Under the pieces are notes generated by a model. That model was not told the DNA's origin, ran no database searches, and worked only from the letters and a program-made list of their open reading frames with translations. From positions 310,001-374,000 of the forward strand of contig CAKJVC010000014.1 in NCBI GenBank assembly GCA_918026815.1: 64,000 nucleotides of DNA, read 5' to 3'. Both the position numbers and the translations under genes were made by a program. This stretch comes from Chalara sp. BL73. Lineage: Eukaryota; Ascomycota; Leotiomycetes; Helotiales. Positions 10,199 through 22,533 of this stretch are shown here, piece by piece. Each line of letters starts with the position of its first letter. The first letter of the stretch is position 1.

Positions 10199-12582
10199 CT
10201 AGAAGATCCAATTACTTTCGATGTCCGAATTCAGCAAACTGTCAAAGTATAAAGTATCTGCTTCCGGAAAATCCCAATTTTGAACTTGTTGCTCAGGAGG
10301 TAGTGGCGCGAATTGACTACTCGTGAACGATACCACTGGTGCTGTGGCTGGTTTATCAACAAAAAATGGCAAACCCTGCCAGGTTTGGGATTGCTCCGGG
10401 ATGGCTGGCGGACGCTGAAGTCCTGCCACGTCTGTATTACATGGATTCGGCATCGAGCGTATGATATTCATGGTACCAAAGTATGGTATGGTGAGGCGCA
10501 AGTTTCTGGTGGAAGACCCTGGGCATTCTACGGCCAGAAGAGTCTTAATAACATTGACACTCTGAGTTGCCACAACGTCTTTTCCTCCATCGGCAAGTTC
10601 TGGAATATGAGTCAGAATATTTTCTAAACAATGATATATGTGAAACGCTACGTGTGTTGTGTTCCAAACAATCTTTCACAGAAATATGAGAGCCTTTAGC
10701 ATACCTTCCATGGACCGCAGGAGAGTCTGTATTAGTACTCTGTCGCTTTCTTTCTGCTCGTTGGTCTCTCTGCCCTCATCTGCGACTGACGAATCTAAGA
10801 GGCCAATAAATAGCGTAACAACTGCCGTTAAAGCTCCAAAATCAATTACCTTACAGCAGAAAGATATCCTGCCGAAGGGTAATCTGAGTGCCAAATATCG
10901 ATGAGTCATTTCTCTTGCCGCCTTGAGGCAAGCAAATCTACTGTAGTCGTATTTCCGTTCCTTTGCTGAACGAAGCATGAATGGAAGATGCAGCAGGGTC
11001 TCAAGCTGGAAGTACCAAATCTGAATCATCAACCGGTCAAAACTCTTTGCAGCGTCGAGAGTCTTGATCTGATTTGTAAACTGCGTTTCGGTCCACCAAG
11101 ACTTTGGCATCTCTTTAGCAAGTGACTCCAGCATCTCGTCTATAGTTTGTGTGGCTGCGTAGGCTTGAATATTCTCGGCCTGATTACGTTCGACTATTTG
11201 GCTAGCAATTATACATAATTTACGAGTGAAAAGCAAATCTTTGTCCACAGTCGGATTTTGAAATGTTTCAGTAGGACCGAATTCAGGATCAGCAGAGCCA
11301 ATAGGTAACCCAAGGAGAAGAGCCTGGAGAGACATGTCAATAAAATCCAAAGAATGGTTTTATCTGGGGAACGTACAAGGTAGCGATCAGCTTGCACAAT
11401 CTGGTTCCACAAACGTCTTCCAGGATCTGACTCAATGCTCAATTTATGAAGCCCCATTAACTGGGCGACATTGAGAGCCCGACGGAAGGATAACCAGGCT
11501 CGTCTTGGATTCCCTATATTGATGTGGTATACACCTTGAAGTATGATACATTCGAGCCCTTCTGTAGTACTTACAATTTCATCGTCAGATGTCACAAGAG
11601 TTTGAACAGTCGACATAATCTTATCCATATGCATTCTGACTGTGGACCCTAGCTGAAGTTGGCTGGCGTCAAAGCCGGAAGGAAGCTGTTGCATACATGT
11701 TGCAACATACAGTAAAGTTTTGGCTATCAGGCTGGGACTTTGTTTCGATATATTTGTCACATTGAAAGTACTTGATAAATGAAAGCAATCATTCCCAGGA
11801 TCAAGGACACTCGCAGAATGCTGATTTAAGGCATGCATGAGGAGCCAGCAGCTGCTTTCTCGGAAAATGATGTTGACGTCCTGTTGGCAAGGGAGAAGAT
11901 CCACAAGGACTTGACGAAGCCGGTCTGTTTTGTTTGGCCTACATGAGGGGGTCCTGTGACCAGAGGACTGAGTGGAGGGAGTGTTGATATGCGATTGGGC
12001 CCTACTGGAATTGCAGCAACCAGACATTTGATCGTCGTAAAAGGATAAAGTTGGGCCCTCCTCGGGAATGCTGGCAATGTTGGTTATTGTAGCATTCGCA
12101 GTGAAAGGTGTTAGCACGTCGTTAGAGCCCTTTATTAACCATAAATATTAGCTACATGATCGCACAGACTGAGCTCAAGAAACTCCATGATCGATATCGA
12201 CACATCGCGTGTAGATCACTAGTATAAAATAAAACCCGCTTACGATTGATTCAGGAGTTGCAATTTGGGCAGCTTTCTCTTCCTCCTCAAACTGAGTGAT
12301 CTTAGAAACAAGCTTCTCTAGAAGAAGCTCTACACGTCCGAGTCTTTCCCCAATATTCGGCCCGCCGGATGTATCGTGCTGTTCAGGATATTCCTGTGAC
12401 AGGCATTGCGTCCCTCTTGATCGACATCCTGAACAAACGGGAACATCTTCTGTACTTAATTGGCAACGAATCTTTCTTCTTTTGCATTCCCAGCAGCTTT
12501 TGGTGCCTTTCCTTACCCGCTTACGGGGTAGCTCGAACTCGTCATGCTCTCCGAGCGATGTCCGTGGTGAAAGCTCGGGCAT
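10199..12582 (-). CDS. Zn2Cys6 (Gal4-type) fungal transcription factor
   Basis: Four exons (12582-12244, 12129-11377, 11323-10705, 10623-10199) read in phase to 711 residues. The N-terminus has the binuclear zinc cluster: CWECKRRKIRC, then CSGCRSRGTQC, preceded by basic RKRVRKGTKS. A short linker and a coiled-coil-like stretch (RLGRVELLLEKLVSKITQFE) follow, as expected for dimerisation. The middle is the fungal-specific regulatory domain, with GVYHINIGNPRRAWLSFRRA and, across the second intron, RRLWNQIVQADRYLALLLGL (conserved LW..I...DRYL..LLGLP pattern). The tail is rich in Pro and Gln and may activate transcription. It acts in the nucleus on a target that cannot be inferred. It could control the 0-8 kb group, but the intervening cysteine-module gene leaves this open. 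Type and boundaries are well supported. Confidence 0.9.
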
Positions 12583-13925
12583 TGTTACACATAGCCAGGA
12601 ACAGTCACCAACAGTGATATTCGATACACCGAGGGAAGAGCCAAAGAAGCGTTCCTAAAATTAAAAAAAGAGAATCTAAAGTTCAATGGTATGAGGTTAC
12701 GTGAAGGTTGGTCAGCAAAGATCATTTGGGCCGCCGACTCGGTGGAAAACTCGGCATGCCGTGTTTCTATCATTCCTTTGTCTTGATAACCAATAGGTAC
12801 ACCCTGCATGACAAAGCAAAAAAGAAACGAATTTTTGGGGTATGTACCAACGTCTAAGTCAACAAGAGGCAAATTCCTATGAGACTAAACATGCCTGTTG
12901 TTCCATTGCTTGATTGAAAGAATAATGCATAGATTAAGGTTCACTACTACCGTAGTATTCCGAAAGGACTCGCGCTGCCGCTTTAGGATATATTTGTAAT
13001 ACACGCTTGAGCCAAGCAGTGGAGAGATGTGCCATATTCCACCAACTACTTCCTGCACGGCCCCAGCCACTATATTGCATCCGACAGCATCAAAGTAAGG
13101 ACAAAACAAGTCCAATTTCAAGTTTCGACTCGCTTACAGCAAGTACAGTGCTCGGAATACTCCATAATCCATGAAATTTAATAGTAGATCAATATTCTTG
13201 GCCAAAGGATTGCCTAGAATCTTAGTTTAGTGGCATCTTAGACGAACCATGCATTTTCTTTATCCAGACTCTTTGCGGCTTGATGCTTGAATTTACACTT
13301 AGCCACAGTGCGGACGGTTAAATGAATTACCAGGTATCATGAACCTGTGGGCTTGTGAAAGATTCAACTGAGATAAGACAATACTTTTATTCCTTAGGCA
13401 TAGAAAGGATTCAGGAAGATCCCTCCATCACCAGCAACTTCCCTAGATTTTATATTTAATCAACTGAAATCCCTGCCAGCTGAAAAGAAATTCCAAGCCT
13501 TCTACGATAGTGTGGCGTTAAACGGTGCTCGTGTAGTCTTGCATGCAGGAACTCCGATTGGTACATTACAAAAGTTCGTTTTAGGGTAGGATCCTGGAGC
13601 AAGCATATGAATTGTTCTGCCTAGCGGATAGGATTGAAGAGGCGTCATGGAATATGGTCTATTTGTGCTAAGGTGTTGAGACGTAAGGCTGGGAACTCTC
13701 CAGGCCACCCAACTCGTTTAGAAACTGTGTCCAACTGCTCAATTTACGGAGTACTTAATATCAGTGTTTATAAAATCGGAAGCCTACGAGACCAAGAGGG
13801 GAATAGTGTATATGCACGAATAATCTAGGCGCTATCAGTGTCAAGCATGTATTGACCTTAGGGGATCAGGTTATCGCTAAGAAGCCATGAGCAGCAGCAT
13901 AATCCCTATCTAAACACGTAGAACA
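12583..13925. other. Intergenic region, about 1.3 kb, no gene recognised
   Basis: Short open frames on both strands have no recognisable product, and I could not chain them by splice sites. The first few hundred bases are presumably the promoter of the Zn2Cys6 gene. Confidence 0.45.
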
Positions 13926-15383
13926 CTACTTTGTGTTAGCCAGAACCAAATGCCTTCTTAGGTGAGATATATCCACTTCATCTCCGTCGAAACCCCTTTC
14001 GTGTACCAAGCAGTAGATAGCATCACAACATTCTAGTCGTCTCGTCATCTTTGCATTGCATTCACTGCACTGAGAGTAGATTTAGAATATGACTGAGTCT
14101 AAGTATGGGGGCTACATACCAATGGCCCACATGCATCACATTCAGTCTATGAACAGGTAGGATAATTAACTTATGCTTCGCATACACTCCAGAGTTACGT
14201 ATAGGCGGCCCAGAATAGGGTGCAGAGTTCCATTGCCATACTTTGAAATAATTCACAGAGAAAATCGGCTGCTTACCTTGGTCCCCGCACTACCGATACC
14301 TTGCAAGTTGCTCTTCCTATAGCAATTTAGTCCTCCAATTTGGTAGCAGTCCTCGCACCACCATTTATTACACATTGCACACCAGCGGTCTTTCACGCAA
14401 TGCCCACAGCGAGCATAGAACGGCAATAGAGCAATCGATCCACTGTCAGAGGGGCTTTGTTGCGCTACCCTAATTGCTGACGAATGCAATGGTGGTGGTG
14501 ATAGAAGTGGAAGTTGATGTCTTCCAGATCCGGGACCTTCTGGAGCAGAATGACATAAATGACAGCCTGTGGTACCAAGTGCCCACCTAGCAATAACTGG
14601 GATCCTATACCCTGGATTTGGAGACGTATGAATCGCTGCTCTACATAGAACAGCATCCCAGCTCAAACTTTCTTGAGTAGCTCTAAGAAGGGCAGAGGGG
14701 GAATATGAGTTTGGCATACCGTTGTCATATAACTCTGGTTGAATTGCTGTCGTAGATCGAAGATACCATGGGTTCGGGCCATCCTCTATATCTGGTCGAT
14801 CAGAACCGGCGTCTTTTGCGTTGAGGCTTATAGTATACACCTCTGGAGGACCGAAAAAATAAATGCCTTCAAGTGGAGGGCTATCTGAGCGGCGTCCACC
14901 TCTGAACATGTTGTTCATCAGATGCTGAAACTCATTCGGATCAAGCCCTTTTACACCAATGAGAGAGAGCAGACGGATTTGACAGGAGCCAGTAACAAAT
15001 AGTCCTCGAATCATCTCCACATGTACGCATTGCCGATCCAAGATAAGTGTCTGTATTGTAGGTAATATATCTCGTATCAGGAATATATCACAAAGCTTTG
15101 AAAGCGGCAAGCAGCGAGTCTCCTTATAGTCAACACCTGGATTGTGCAGAACAGCACATTCGAGATCCTCATATCGTACACTGCGAACTGTAGAGAGGTT
15201 AACACGCCGGAATGCATTCGGGTTCGTGACGATAGTGTTGTAAAATGCATGTGATGTGGCCGCAAGCCTGAAAAGAGAAAAGGGCGTTAAATACGGCGCT
15301 AACTGGGTGAGTACGAGGTGGTTTGAAATTATATCCAAGAGTGTTGTTTGACTAGTCATTGCTTGAATTCCTACCGTATACAT
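13926..15383 (-). CDS. F-box protein with cysteine-rich, probably zinc-binding, C-terminus
   Basis: Exons 15383-14277, 14146-14120 and 14069-13926 give about 425 residues. The N-terminal F-box-like segment reads LVLTQLAPYLTPFSLFRLAATS followed by HAFYNTI; such proteins recruit substrates to SCF ubiquitin ligases. The C-terminal part is dense in Cys/His pairs: CHLCHS, ARCGHCVKDRWCAMCNKWWC, EDCYQ, then across two short introns CDACGPL and CSECNAKMTRRLECCDAIYC. The spacing suggests several zinc sites, RING- or B-box-like, but I cannot assign a named fold. The middle exon (27 nt) is small and the preceding 130-nt intron could hide another exon, so the joint there is the least certain part. Two in-frame ATGs (15383 and 15359) are possible; the second directly precedes the F-box. 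Confidence 0.75.
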
Positions 15384-18115
15384 ACCTTTGCGCGTTCAAG
15401 TCAATATTAGTCTTGAGTGGCTTGAGCGCCCAGGTGGTTGGAGGTATCGCCCCGGCTTGGCGGAACGACGCTAGCACCTGATGTGTAGCCATCTCCATAG
15501 GAACTTGTTAACTTCGATTGACCTTCACTCCATAGTTCTGAGGACTTCAAACCTAGTCAGTCAATAGGTCTTGTACCTCAGCAACTTCAAATATCATCCC
15601 AAGTACTTTTGGGACCCTGTGTCTTGGGTCTGCGCTGCCATTTGTTGGCATGCCCTTTCCAAGTCAAGGGTGAGCTACATATTTATGCAGGCAAAAATCA
15701 ATGGGTTTCAGAGCTATCCAGTGGCCGATTGGCACCTAGACAGGCGGGCTATGCAGGTGCAGTTCTTCTAATTATAGTCGGTCTGAGTTGCATCTACCCA
15801 CCAACCCAAGAACCAGCATCGAATTGAATCGTCACAATACTTCTAAAACAAACCTGGGGACGAGACAGGGAAAAACATTTCCCCATCCTTAATACCGGTA
15901 CTCTTTGAAGCTTCACCGATTGACTCCTTGAACTCTCTGTCTCATTTGGTAGAGTCTCTGGTAATGGCGATTGACCTAAAAGGAGCTTTGGCTCCAGTAC
16001 AATCGGCTCGCTACCCCCGCTTCAACCTCCCTAATAGCAGACATAAGGCCAAATCTCCAAGCAGAGTCCACTGTAGTCTCATTGGTCGTTTGTTACGAAT
16101 AGCTAATATGGTCACTCGATATTCTATGGCTCCGTTCAATAGCAGTACTATTCTTTTATACAGCGTGGGAAAATATACTGTATATCTACTATACAAGTTA
16201 ATTCAGAAAGAGAGGGATCCCTCATTCGGAAAATTCAACCCCTATATAAGAGAGTAACAAATGTCCATTTCATCTCTATTGCAGCATAAAACTTTTATAT
16301 CGGACTATGCGCTCATCTACATCTTTAAGCCTGATACTGGCGATATCCATCATTGTCACTTTTTGGGCGTTGTTGAGATTCTGACTATGATCTAAAACCA
16401 GAACCTGAAAATGCTCTTGCTTGCCTTGACGTAAAGGACATAAGACGAAGTCCGTAACATCCTTCAAGGAATTGATGTATAGGTAGCATTGACCAGAATA
16501 CAGCTGAGCTTGCAAGTCTGACATCAAATGGTCCTAAGGAGCGGATTGGGATTGAGAGGTAGAGGATGAAGTAGATTAGATGAATAGTGGCCTGAAAGAA
16601 ATCTTAAAAGGTTGGTAGTATTCACTCTGTGAGAAGCAAGCGCCAGCGCAATTTGTGGCAAACAGCTGATAGGTAGGTAATCCCTGGATCACATAATTAA
16701 CTACAGGAAGTTTGGGCCGAAACCAGACCGCGTATGCACCTTTCCGGTGGAAGCAACGGCATAACCCCAGGCGGCATATGAAAAGGGAAGCCCAATGTGG
16801 CACCTCGACGCCAGCATATGAACGGCAGGGTGTCTTCAAATAATAGTCGAAGGATTCGCCACCATCCTTGAGAAATGTTATAGCCGAAATACTACGTAGA
16901 AAAGTACTGGAATGGGGGGATTAAAGCATGACTCGGATGATCCCCCAAAACCTGATTTCAAAAAAGCACATTTCGAAGTGAAGGCAGAAAGAAGCAACAC
17001 AGATAGCTTGTATTAGCAAGTAGAGTCACCAGGAGCAATAGTTGCAAGGCCAATAAGGCGGCCTCAGCACCTCGGAGCAAGGGTTGTAGGACGATGAAAC
17101 CAAATGCCTTGGCCTGTCAGCTGGTGGGTTGAGTACACTGGTAGCAATGCCTGCTGGTCTTTGTTAATGTTTCCGCTTTCAATTAGATATTGGTCATATC
17201 AAAATCATTACCAAAATGTTATGTGGGTGGCATTCTTGATGCATATACTCTTTTCTCCTAAGTTTTATACGAAGATTCATTGACACTTCAAACAAGACTA
17301 TAGATATTCGTAGATGGGCAACTTGTATGGAAACTAAAAGGCAAAGACGCCACTAGACACTTCCAACACAGCTACTTTCGTTTCCGCTGGGCAGACGATC
17401 ACCGTGCTGGAGCAGGGCTGCCACACTTATGCGGCTTAATGCAGGTAAATATAGTACCGGCACTCAGAGGCTCTTTTTGACACTCAACTTTTGTTGAACC
17501 AATCAATTCGCAACAGTATAATGCAAATTAGCCAACGATATAAATGTATCAAAAAAAAAAGTGACAGCGACATCTCAGCAGAAACTCAGACAGGGAAGGG
17601 CCACCTACTCCAAATCGCAAAAGCCAACTCGAAGTGATGCCATGCTGCTTGATTGAGGGGTAGATGTGAAGCGATTTTACCATACAAATGCAGCCAAACT
17701 AACAGCAGGAACTGAGTTGGCCTCGCGCAAAGAAGAGGCCCCTTGATGATCTGCCAGAGTACCATTTCGATCTATACAGCACGCATGATCATTTCACTGC
17801 AACAGCAAGGACCAAGATCTGGGAACAGAGCATTTTGAGAAACAAATTTATGTGGTGCTGTAAGGATGGATGTATTTCTCTACCATCTCTCGTAATCATG
17901 GAATCACTTGTGTCCATCCATAAAATACACCTAGCTGGTTCGTTGATCCATTTGAGCCATCTACGTCTCGTTGAGCCTTTATGCGCCTTGAAATATGAGG
18001 GATATCTAGCCAACGCTTAAACCGAAATTGGCTAGTGACTTTAGAAGGCACACAAAGCATCCATCTCGGAGGTGTCATTTGCGTTGTTCCGGCAGAATGG
18101 ATTATGGGTCTGCGT
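15384..18115. other. Gene-poor region, no gene recognised
   Basis: About 2.7 kb with many short open frames. Frames at 16276-16527 and 16576-16839 (minus) and 15928-16257 (plus) have no recognised domain. One minus-strand stretch near 17900 reads RCILWMD, which faintly recalls the HET-domain LWIDAL motif, but the surrounding sequence does not follow. I treat the region as non-coding or degenerate. Confidence 0.4.
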
Positions 18116-18429
18116 TCAGTTTTTGGGTGGAGGTCGAGAACGTGATGTGCCCTGAAATCATTAGCACATTCCCCACGACACATACTGATCCAAACTCACC
18201 TGTTTCACAACTGCAGAGCCGGAAAAGAATCCTTCTATTCCATTTCCCTGGCCCACGTTATTGCTGTGCTGGCCGGCATAGCCGTCGCGGGCCTAGGAAA
18301 ACTGTCAGAGCAAATTTATACTTTCGGCTTGTCCTTGTCTGGGTCACTTACACCACTGGAGCTCTGGAATCCGCGGATTGTGTTCTGGTTCCCTTGTTGA
18401 GCTCCGCTAAATCCACTTTCATGAGGCAT
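18116..18429 (-). CDS. Small spliced gene encoding a 68-residue Gly/Asn/Gln repeat protein
   Basis: I recognise no family. Three exons (18429-18352, 18292-18200, 18151-18116) join at phase 0, giving 68 residues and a TGA stop. Both donors are canonical (GTAAGT, GTGAGT), and the second intron has a TGCTAAT branch-point sequence 8 nt before its CAG. An in-frame TAA lies 57 nt upstream with no other ATG between, so the ATG at 18429 (AAG context) is the start. Exon 1 encodes SGFSGAQQGNQNTIRGFQSS; exon 2 encodes DGYAGQHSNNVGQGNGIEGF followed by FSGSAVVKQ. These are two versions of one pattern: G[FY][SA]G...GN...I.GF.S.S. The last exon is basic (SRSRPPPK). There is no signal peptide or membrane helix. 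No single exon would be noticed by an open-frame search. A chance origin is possible but unlikely given splice signals and repeat together. Confidence 0.6.
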
Positions 18430-21088
18430 CTTCAAAAGAGACTTGTGTATGGAGATTTCGGAGTAGTGTCGACGGTGTGGGTTCCCTTATCTACCATCCA
18501 CCGTCCTATATTTGATGTTCTACCGCCATTTTCTCCACACCAACAACCACGCATAAGAGCCTGTGGCAAGTCCATCCGTGCTTTACAAATCACCATGAAC
18601 CGTTAGTGGGCCTGGCGGGTCCTCGCATCAGCCAGCAGGTACCGTAACTGACATCATAAGGTATAGTGCGGGCCAATTAGGTATAGCTATGCCCCAAACT
18701 CTCCTCGATATTGCTTGATTGTTGTGAGAGCGGGAGGATCTCCGAACCCCAAGCGATAGCACATCCAGTCATTTTGTCGCAGGCGAGAAAAGCAGGGGTA
18801 GAGTGGAGTCGATTTTGTTGCCGGTAAGCCTCCGAGTGGTCAAGATCGGAAAACGAAAGCCCAGCCCAGCTATCTTCACCTACTAGGACTGTGGAATCCA
18901 AACACCGTAAGGGTCAGATATGGTATTGCTGTCAGGCAATCACCTTTGAGGCGTTGAATCATAAACACGGCCATATACGCTTCCGACATTTCTTTGAGCA
19001 GGCAGGCCAATCTCTCTGCGGCTAGAGTGTGACGCCATCGCTGCATTTACTGTGCGAAAGCGAATGGCAGTCCAATCTTTGAGATGCAAAGAATTATTGA
19101 GAAAGCTTCCATCCTCCGTGAGGCACCAGCGGTGTCGCGAGCTGACCATCGGTCCAGGGTATCTAATCTCGAGACTTGGTAGTTCCGCTTCAGTGTCGTT
19201 GAATACGTACTGATATTTTCTGATAGTGTGTGATAGGGTTAGAGCTGGAAGAAAGAACGTTTTTAATACCAGTATTGTGGTTATTTGAATCTCGGAGGAC
19301 TGGATCGTGATCGCCCACAGGTAACGATTTGGCAGAAGGTTGGCAGCTGCTTCTGGTAGCATTCTTCAGCCAAACATGCATGGACCTATATCCCACGTGG
19401 TTCGAAATTGCATTACGCACATTCAAGTACTGGCGTTCACCAGAGCGAAATTCGGGTAAAGCTGCGAGATGGCAACAATCTACCACAAAGTGGGTCAGGT
19501 TTCCCGCAAGTGCTCGCCAGCGTCCATGAACTTTTTCTTTGCTTAAGCTGTCCAAATAATGAGAAAAGATGTGGTAGTACCGCTTTGGTCTCTCTGGACA
19601 AATGTTAGTCTCCTTTTGTGACATTCTTTCAGCTTTTGGGTTGGTTGACCTTTGTGAGCCTTCATTCATCTGTTAGCATTCAATTTGCCTCTTCGCGTAC
19701 CTATCCTGGTTACATATGAACCAGTACTGTGTATTTTGCTTCGGTTGAACAAAGCTGTGGCTTCTGAACAGATTGAGAGTTGGAGATGATCGTTCATTTG
19801 GAAAGAATGGCCAGCATAGATAGAGATTGCGTGCTCTAGCGTGTTGATATAAGGGGCTTTGTGGCATGGCATTGTCTGCCATAGTAAACAGCGCGCTATT
19901 CAATATGAATAGATTATCTCTCATGCATCGCCAGAGTTGGCGATACAACGCCCGTCTGAATTCACATTGCGAAGGTAATCACAGTCCTTTTACTATTCGA
20001 ATGAACGTCTAGATTGTATTCGTTTCTAAGTACGAGTCTTACGCTGCGTGTCCAATGAGGCCGCGAAAGTCTTGCAGCGGGCTCGAATTCCCAATGAGGC
20101 TCTAGTTTTCAGAGGGGACAAAGTGTCTCGGAAAGGTGTCGAGGGCGAAAATCAGGATGGATCATCTTGTCACACCATTGGTTGTTTCCTTTATTCCACT
20201 TTAAGCGAGAGCTCAAGGGGTGTGAATCGGTGATTGATGTCAGCATGGTGAAATTAATACGCTACACAACAGCCTGGATATATGAAATGTGCTTATGTCC
20301 TTTGTCGAACAAATAAACATTTGCTTTGAAAATATGTGATCGCTCAGTGGTTCACTATTTTAATCACGTGATATAAGAACGACAAGTCTACAGTCGAGGC
20401 TTCTGCTTACTCTCTTTCAGTGGCACTTTCTGTACATTAAATCCTAACGGTGTGGTATTTAGCATGCACAATGAACTGGGCGACAGGCACATTTTAATGC
20501 ACGCCGAATATTAAGAAGTCTGCCTTGGAAAACGTCGTAGAATAGAAATCAGAGTGAGGGCCATCCTCTGCAAAGAGAGATGGCATCTCAGCACCATATT
20601 GTAATTGAGAATCAAACAACCATTTGTTGTGACCTAGCCTTGCTTTTGGTGATATCCAAGCTCCCAGAATGTCGGCTTTCTGGGGCAGTCATTCGTTGAG
20701 GCGAGCTTCTCGGGCATCCTCGTCTACTATGTACGACCGGGCTGAGCGTGGCCTACAGCTCCCTAACAATTATTTATCTAGAACATCAGAACCACTTAAG
20801 GTTAAGAAGGGCCTGTCTATGCGGTCTTCTCTACGGAGCTCAGAAGACCCTTCATTCCAAGTAACAGAAGCCCACACAAACAGCAACTTCACTGAGAAAG
20901 CCAGACGTTTACCGAATCAAGGTCAATCATTACGGCCAAGAGAAGTATAGATCAGTTACAAGCTAACGCCTTCGTAGATCATCTCAATCGCATGTCTGTT
21001 CGATTATTCGGGTTCTGGAAGAAGATCTGCCATACTTTTTCCTCTTTGGTGAAGCCTACAGTAGCGGACCAGTCGCGAAACTATCTGG
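18430..21088. other. Gene-poor region with unassigned open frames
   Basis: About 2.7 kb. Minus-strand frames at 18677-18901, 18940-19362 and 19190-19669 are long for chance (up to 159 codons) but show no domain I recognise and cannot be chained confidently. A plus-strand frame at 20669-20950 (Ser/Arg-rich) could be a 5' exon of the DUF6594 gene. The palindrome ATCACGTGAT recurs at 20363-20372. Confidence 0.4.
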
Positions 21089-22168
21089 ATGTTTATTTGG
21101 ATGGCTATTCCCAATTTAACAACAGCTCTTGTAAGACTCTTTCTTAATGTAGTAACATGCCACAAGCTTAGAGAGCTCCTGGGTGTCGTAAATAGTGCTA
21201 ATAGATTATCCGAAGGGGAACAATATCCTGACGGCTGGCCAAGAGTCGCTGCTTTTCTCGAGAGTTGTGATACATTTGGGATATATAGAAGATTCGGACA
21301 ATGTCATTCAAGACTACTACTCACCTATCAGGCCGATATCACAGATATTGAGCAACAAATATCCAACTTGGACAAAAGTGATGAGGAGGGTGGTGAGAGC
21401 ACGAATTGGAGGCTTAAAAACAGGTTTCATGAAGAAGGTTTAGATACTGTGAAACGGGATCTTCTTGTCGAGCTAGAGCAGAAGCTGTTAGCGTATGGTG
21501 TGGTGCCTACCTTCTCCACCAAATCTATGTTATGCAAAAATGCTAACTTCGGCTTGCCAAATCATTAGATGCCCTCTTGCTTAATCACAACAATCTCAAA
21601 AACCTGAGCCCGACTCCGCAACAGGATCACGATAGCGTGTTCAAATGGATATGGACATACAGACCGCTAGATGATGGAGAGCATGATTGGATTTTCCATC
21701 CCAATGACTTCGTATCCCTGGTTCCCCCACGTCGAAACCGATTTGAAAAGTATATTCGAAGCCGTTTACATACCTGGCCAAAACACTGCCTTAAAGTATG
21801 TGGCCTGCATCTGTGCAACCTTCAAATTGTACTAATCGGCCAGCAAGTTCTTTCAACATAGCAGGCAGGCATCGCAAAGTAAAAATTCATCCGTAGAGCT
21901 AATTTCAACAGATCGTATCAGCTTATTTGCCAAGTTTATCGTAGTTTTCTTCGCCGTACTAGTTCTTTTCATTCCAGTCATCCTTTTCTTGCTGACATCG
22001 ATGAGCAGAGCTTGTATGGCTGTTGTTGTTCTCTCGTTTGTGTTCGTATTTTCCATCATGATGTCTCTTCTGACAGATGCTGGAGTTCAGGAGGTCTTTG
22101 TTGGCACCTCTACTTACTGCGCAGTCTTGGTGACGTTTCTTGGGAATTTGCAAAGCACAAAGGCTTGA
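21089..22168 (+). CDS. DUF6594 family membrane protein
   Basis: Exons 21089-21497, 21569-21795 and 21848-22168 give about 318 residues. The match to DUF6594, a fungal family of unknown function, is clear: YPDGWPRVAAFLESCDTFGI followed by YRRFGQCHSRLLL, then LLAYDALLLNHNNL (formed across the first intron as G|AT), then the aromatic stretch HDWIFHPNDFVSLVPP. The last third holds three hydrophobic segments (LFAKFIVVFFAVLVLFIPVI; MAVVVLSFVFVFSIMMSLL; VFVGTSTYCAVLVTFLG), as in the family. The 5' end is uncertain: the ATG at 21089 is the first in this frame, but upstream frames (20669-20950 and about 20890-21120) are open and could be joined by short introns. Membrane location is expected; partners are unknown. 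It is followed on the same strand by a C2H2 zinc-finger gene. Confidence 0.82.
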
Positions 22169-22533
22169 TTACATGGTATTGGCAGAGAGATGCAACAATA
22201 TATGATCATGCGCTTTTTCATTGGAGTAGGCAGGCACTTCAGAATTGTACTCGGCTTAAGATACGCCAGAGGGGCTCGCCTCAGATCCTCTTTACTTATT
22301 CATGAGCTATGATAGTGCTAAGATCGTGATCCTTGACTCCTACGCTAGATTTGTTTGTTATCAACAAAACACTCAAGAGAATGACTCTGTTACGCGGGTT
22401 TAAGATGAAAGGGTAAAGAGATTGTCCGCACTAATTTTCCGTGAGCCAATCGCACCCATGCTTATCAATCAGCCCCAGTCTTGGACATGTGCATGTTACA
22501 CAAGGCAAACGCACAATTGAACAGAATCGGCGA
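22169..22533. other. Short intergenic region
   Basis: About 365 bp between tandem genes; nothing recognised. Part of it may belong to the 5' end of the zinc-finger gene, whose frame is open back to 22441 without an ATG. Confidence 0.5.

Noticed and set aside
17789..18183. Minus-strand frames with RCILWMD, recalling a HET-domain motif
   Set aside because: Only a few residues match; the flanking HET blocks (SHCWG-like and RGW.LQE-like) are absent, and the better-supported small spliced gene uses part of this stretch in another frame.
20669..20950. 93-codon Ser/Arg-rich frame as a separate gene
   Set aside because: It more likely belongs to the 5' part of the DUF6594 gene or is chance; I could not join it with confident splice sites.
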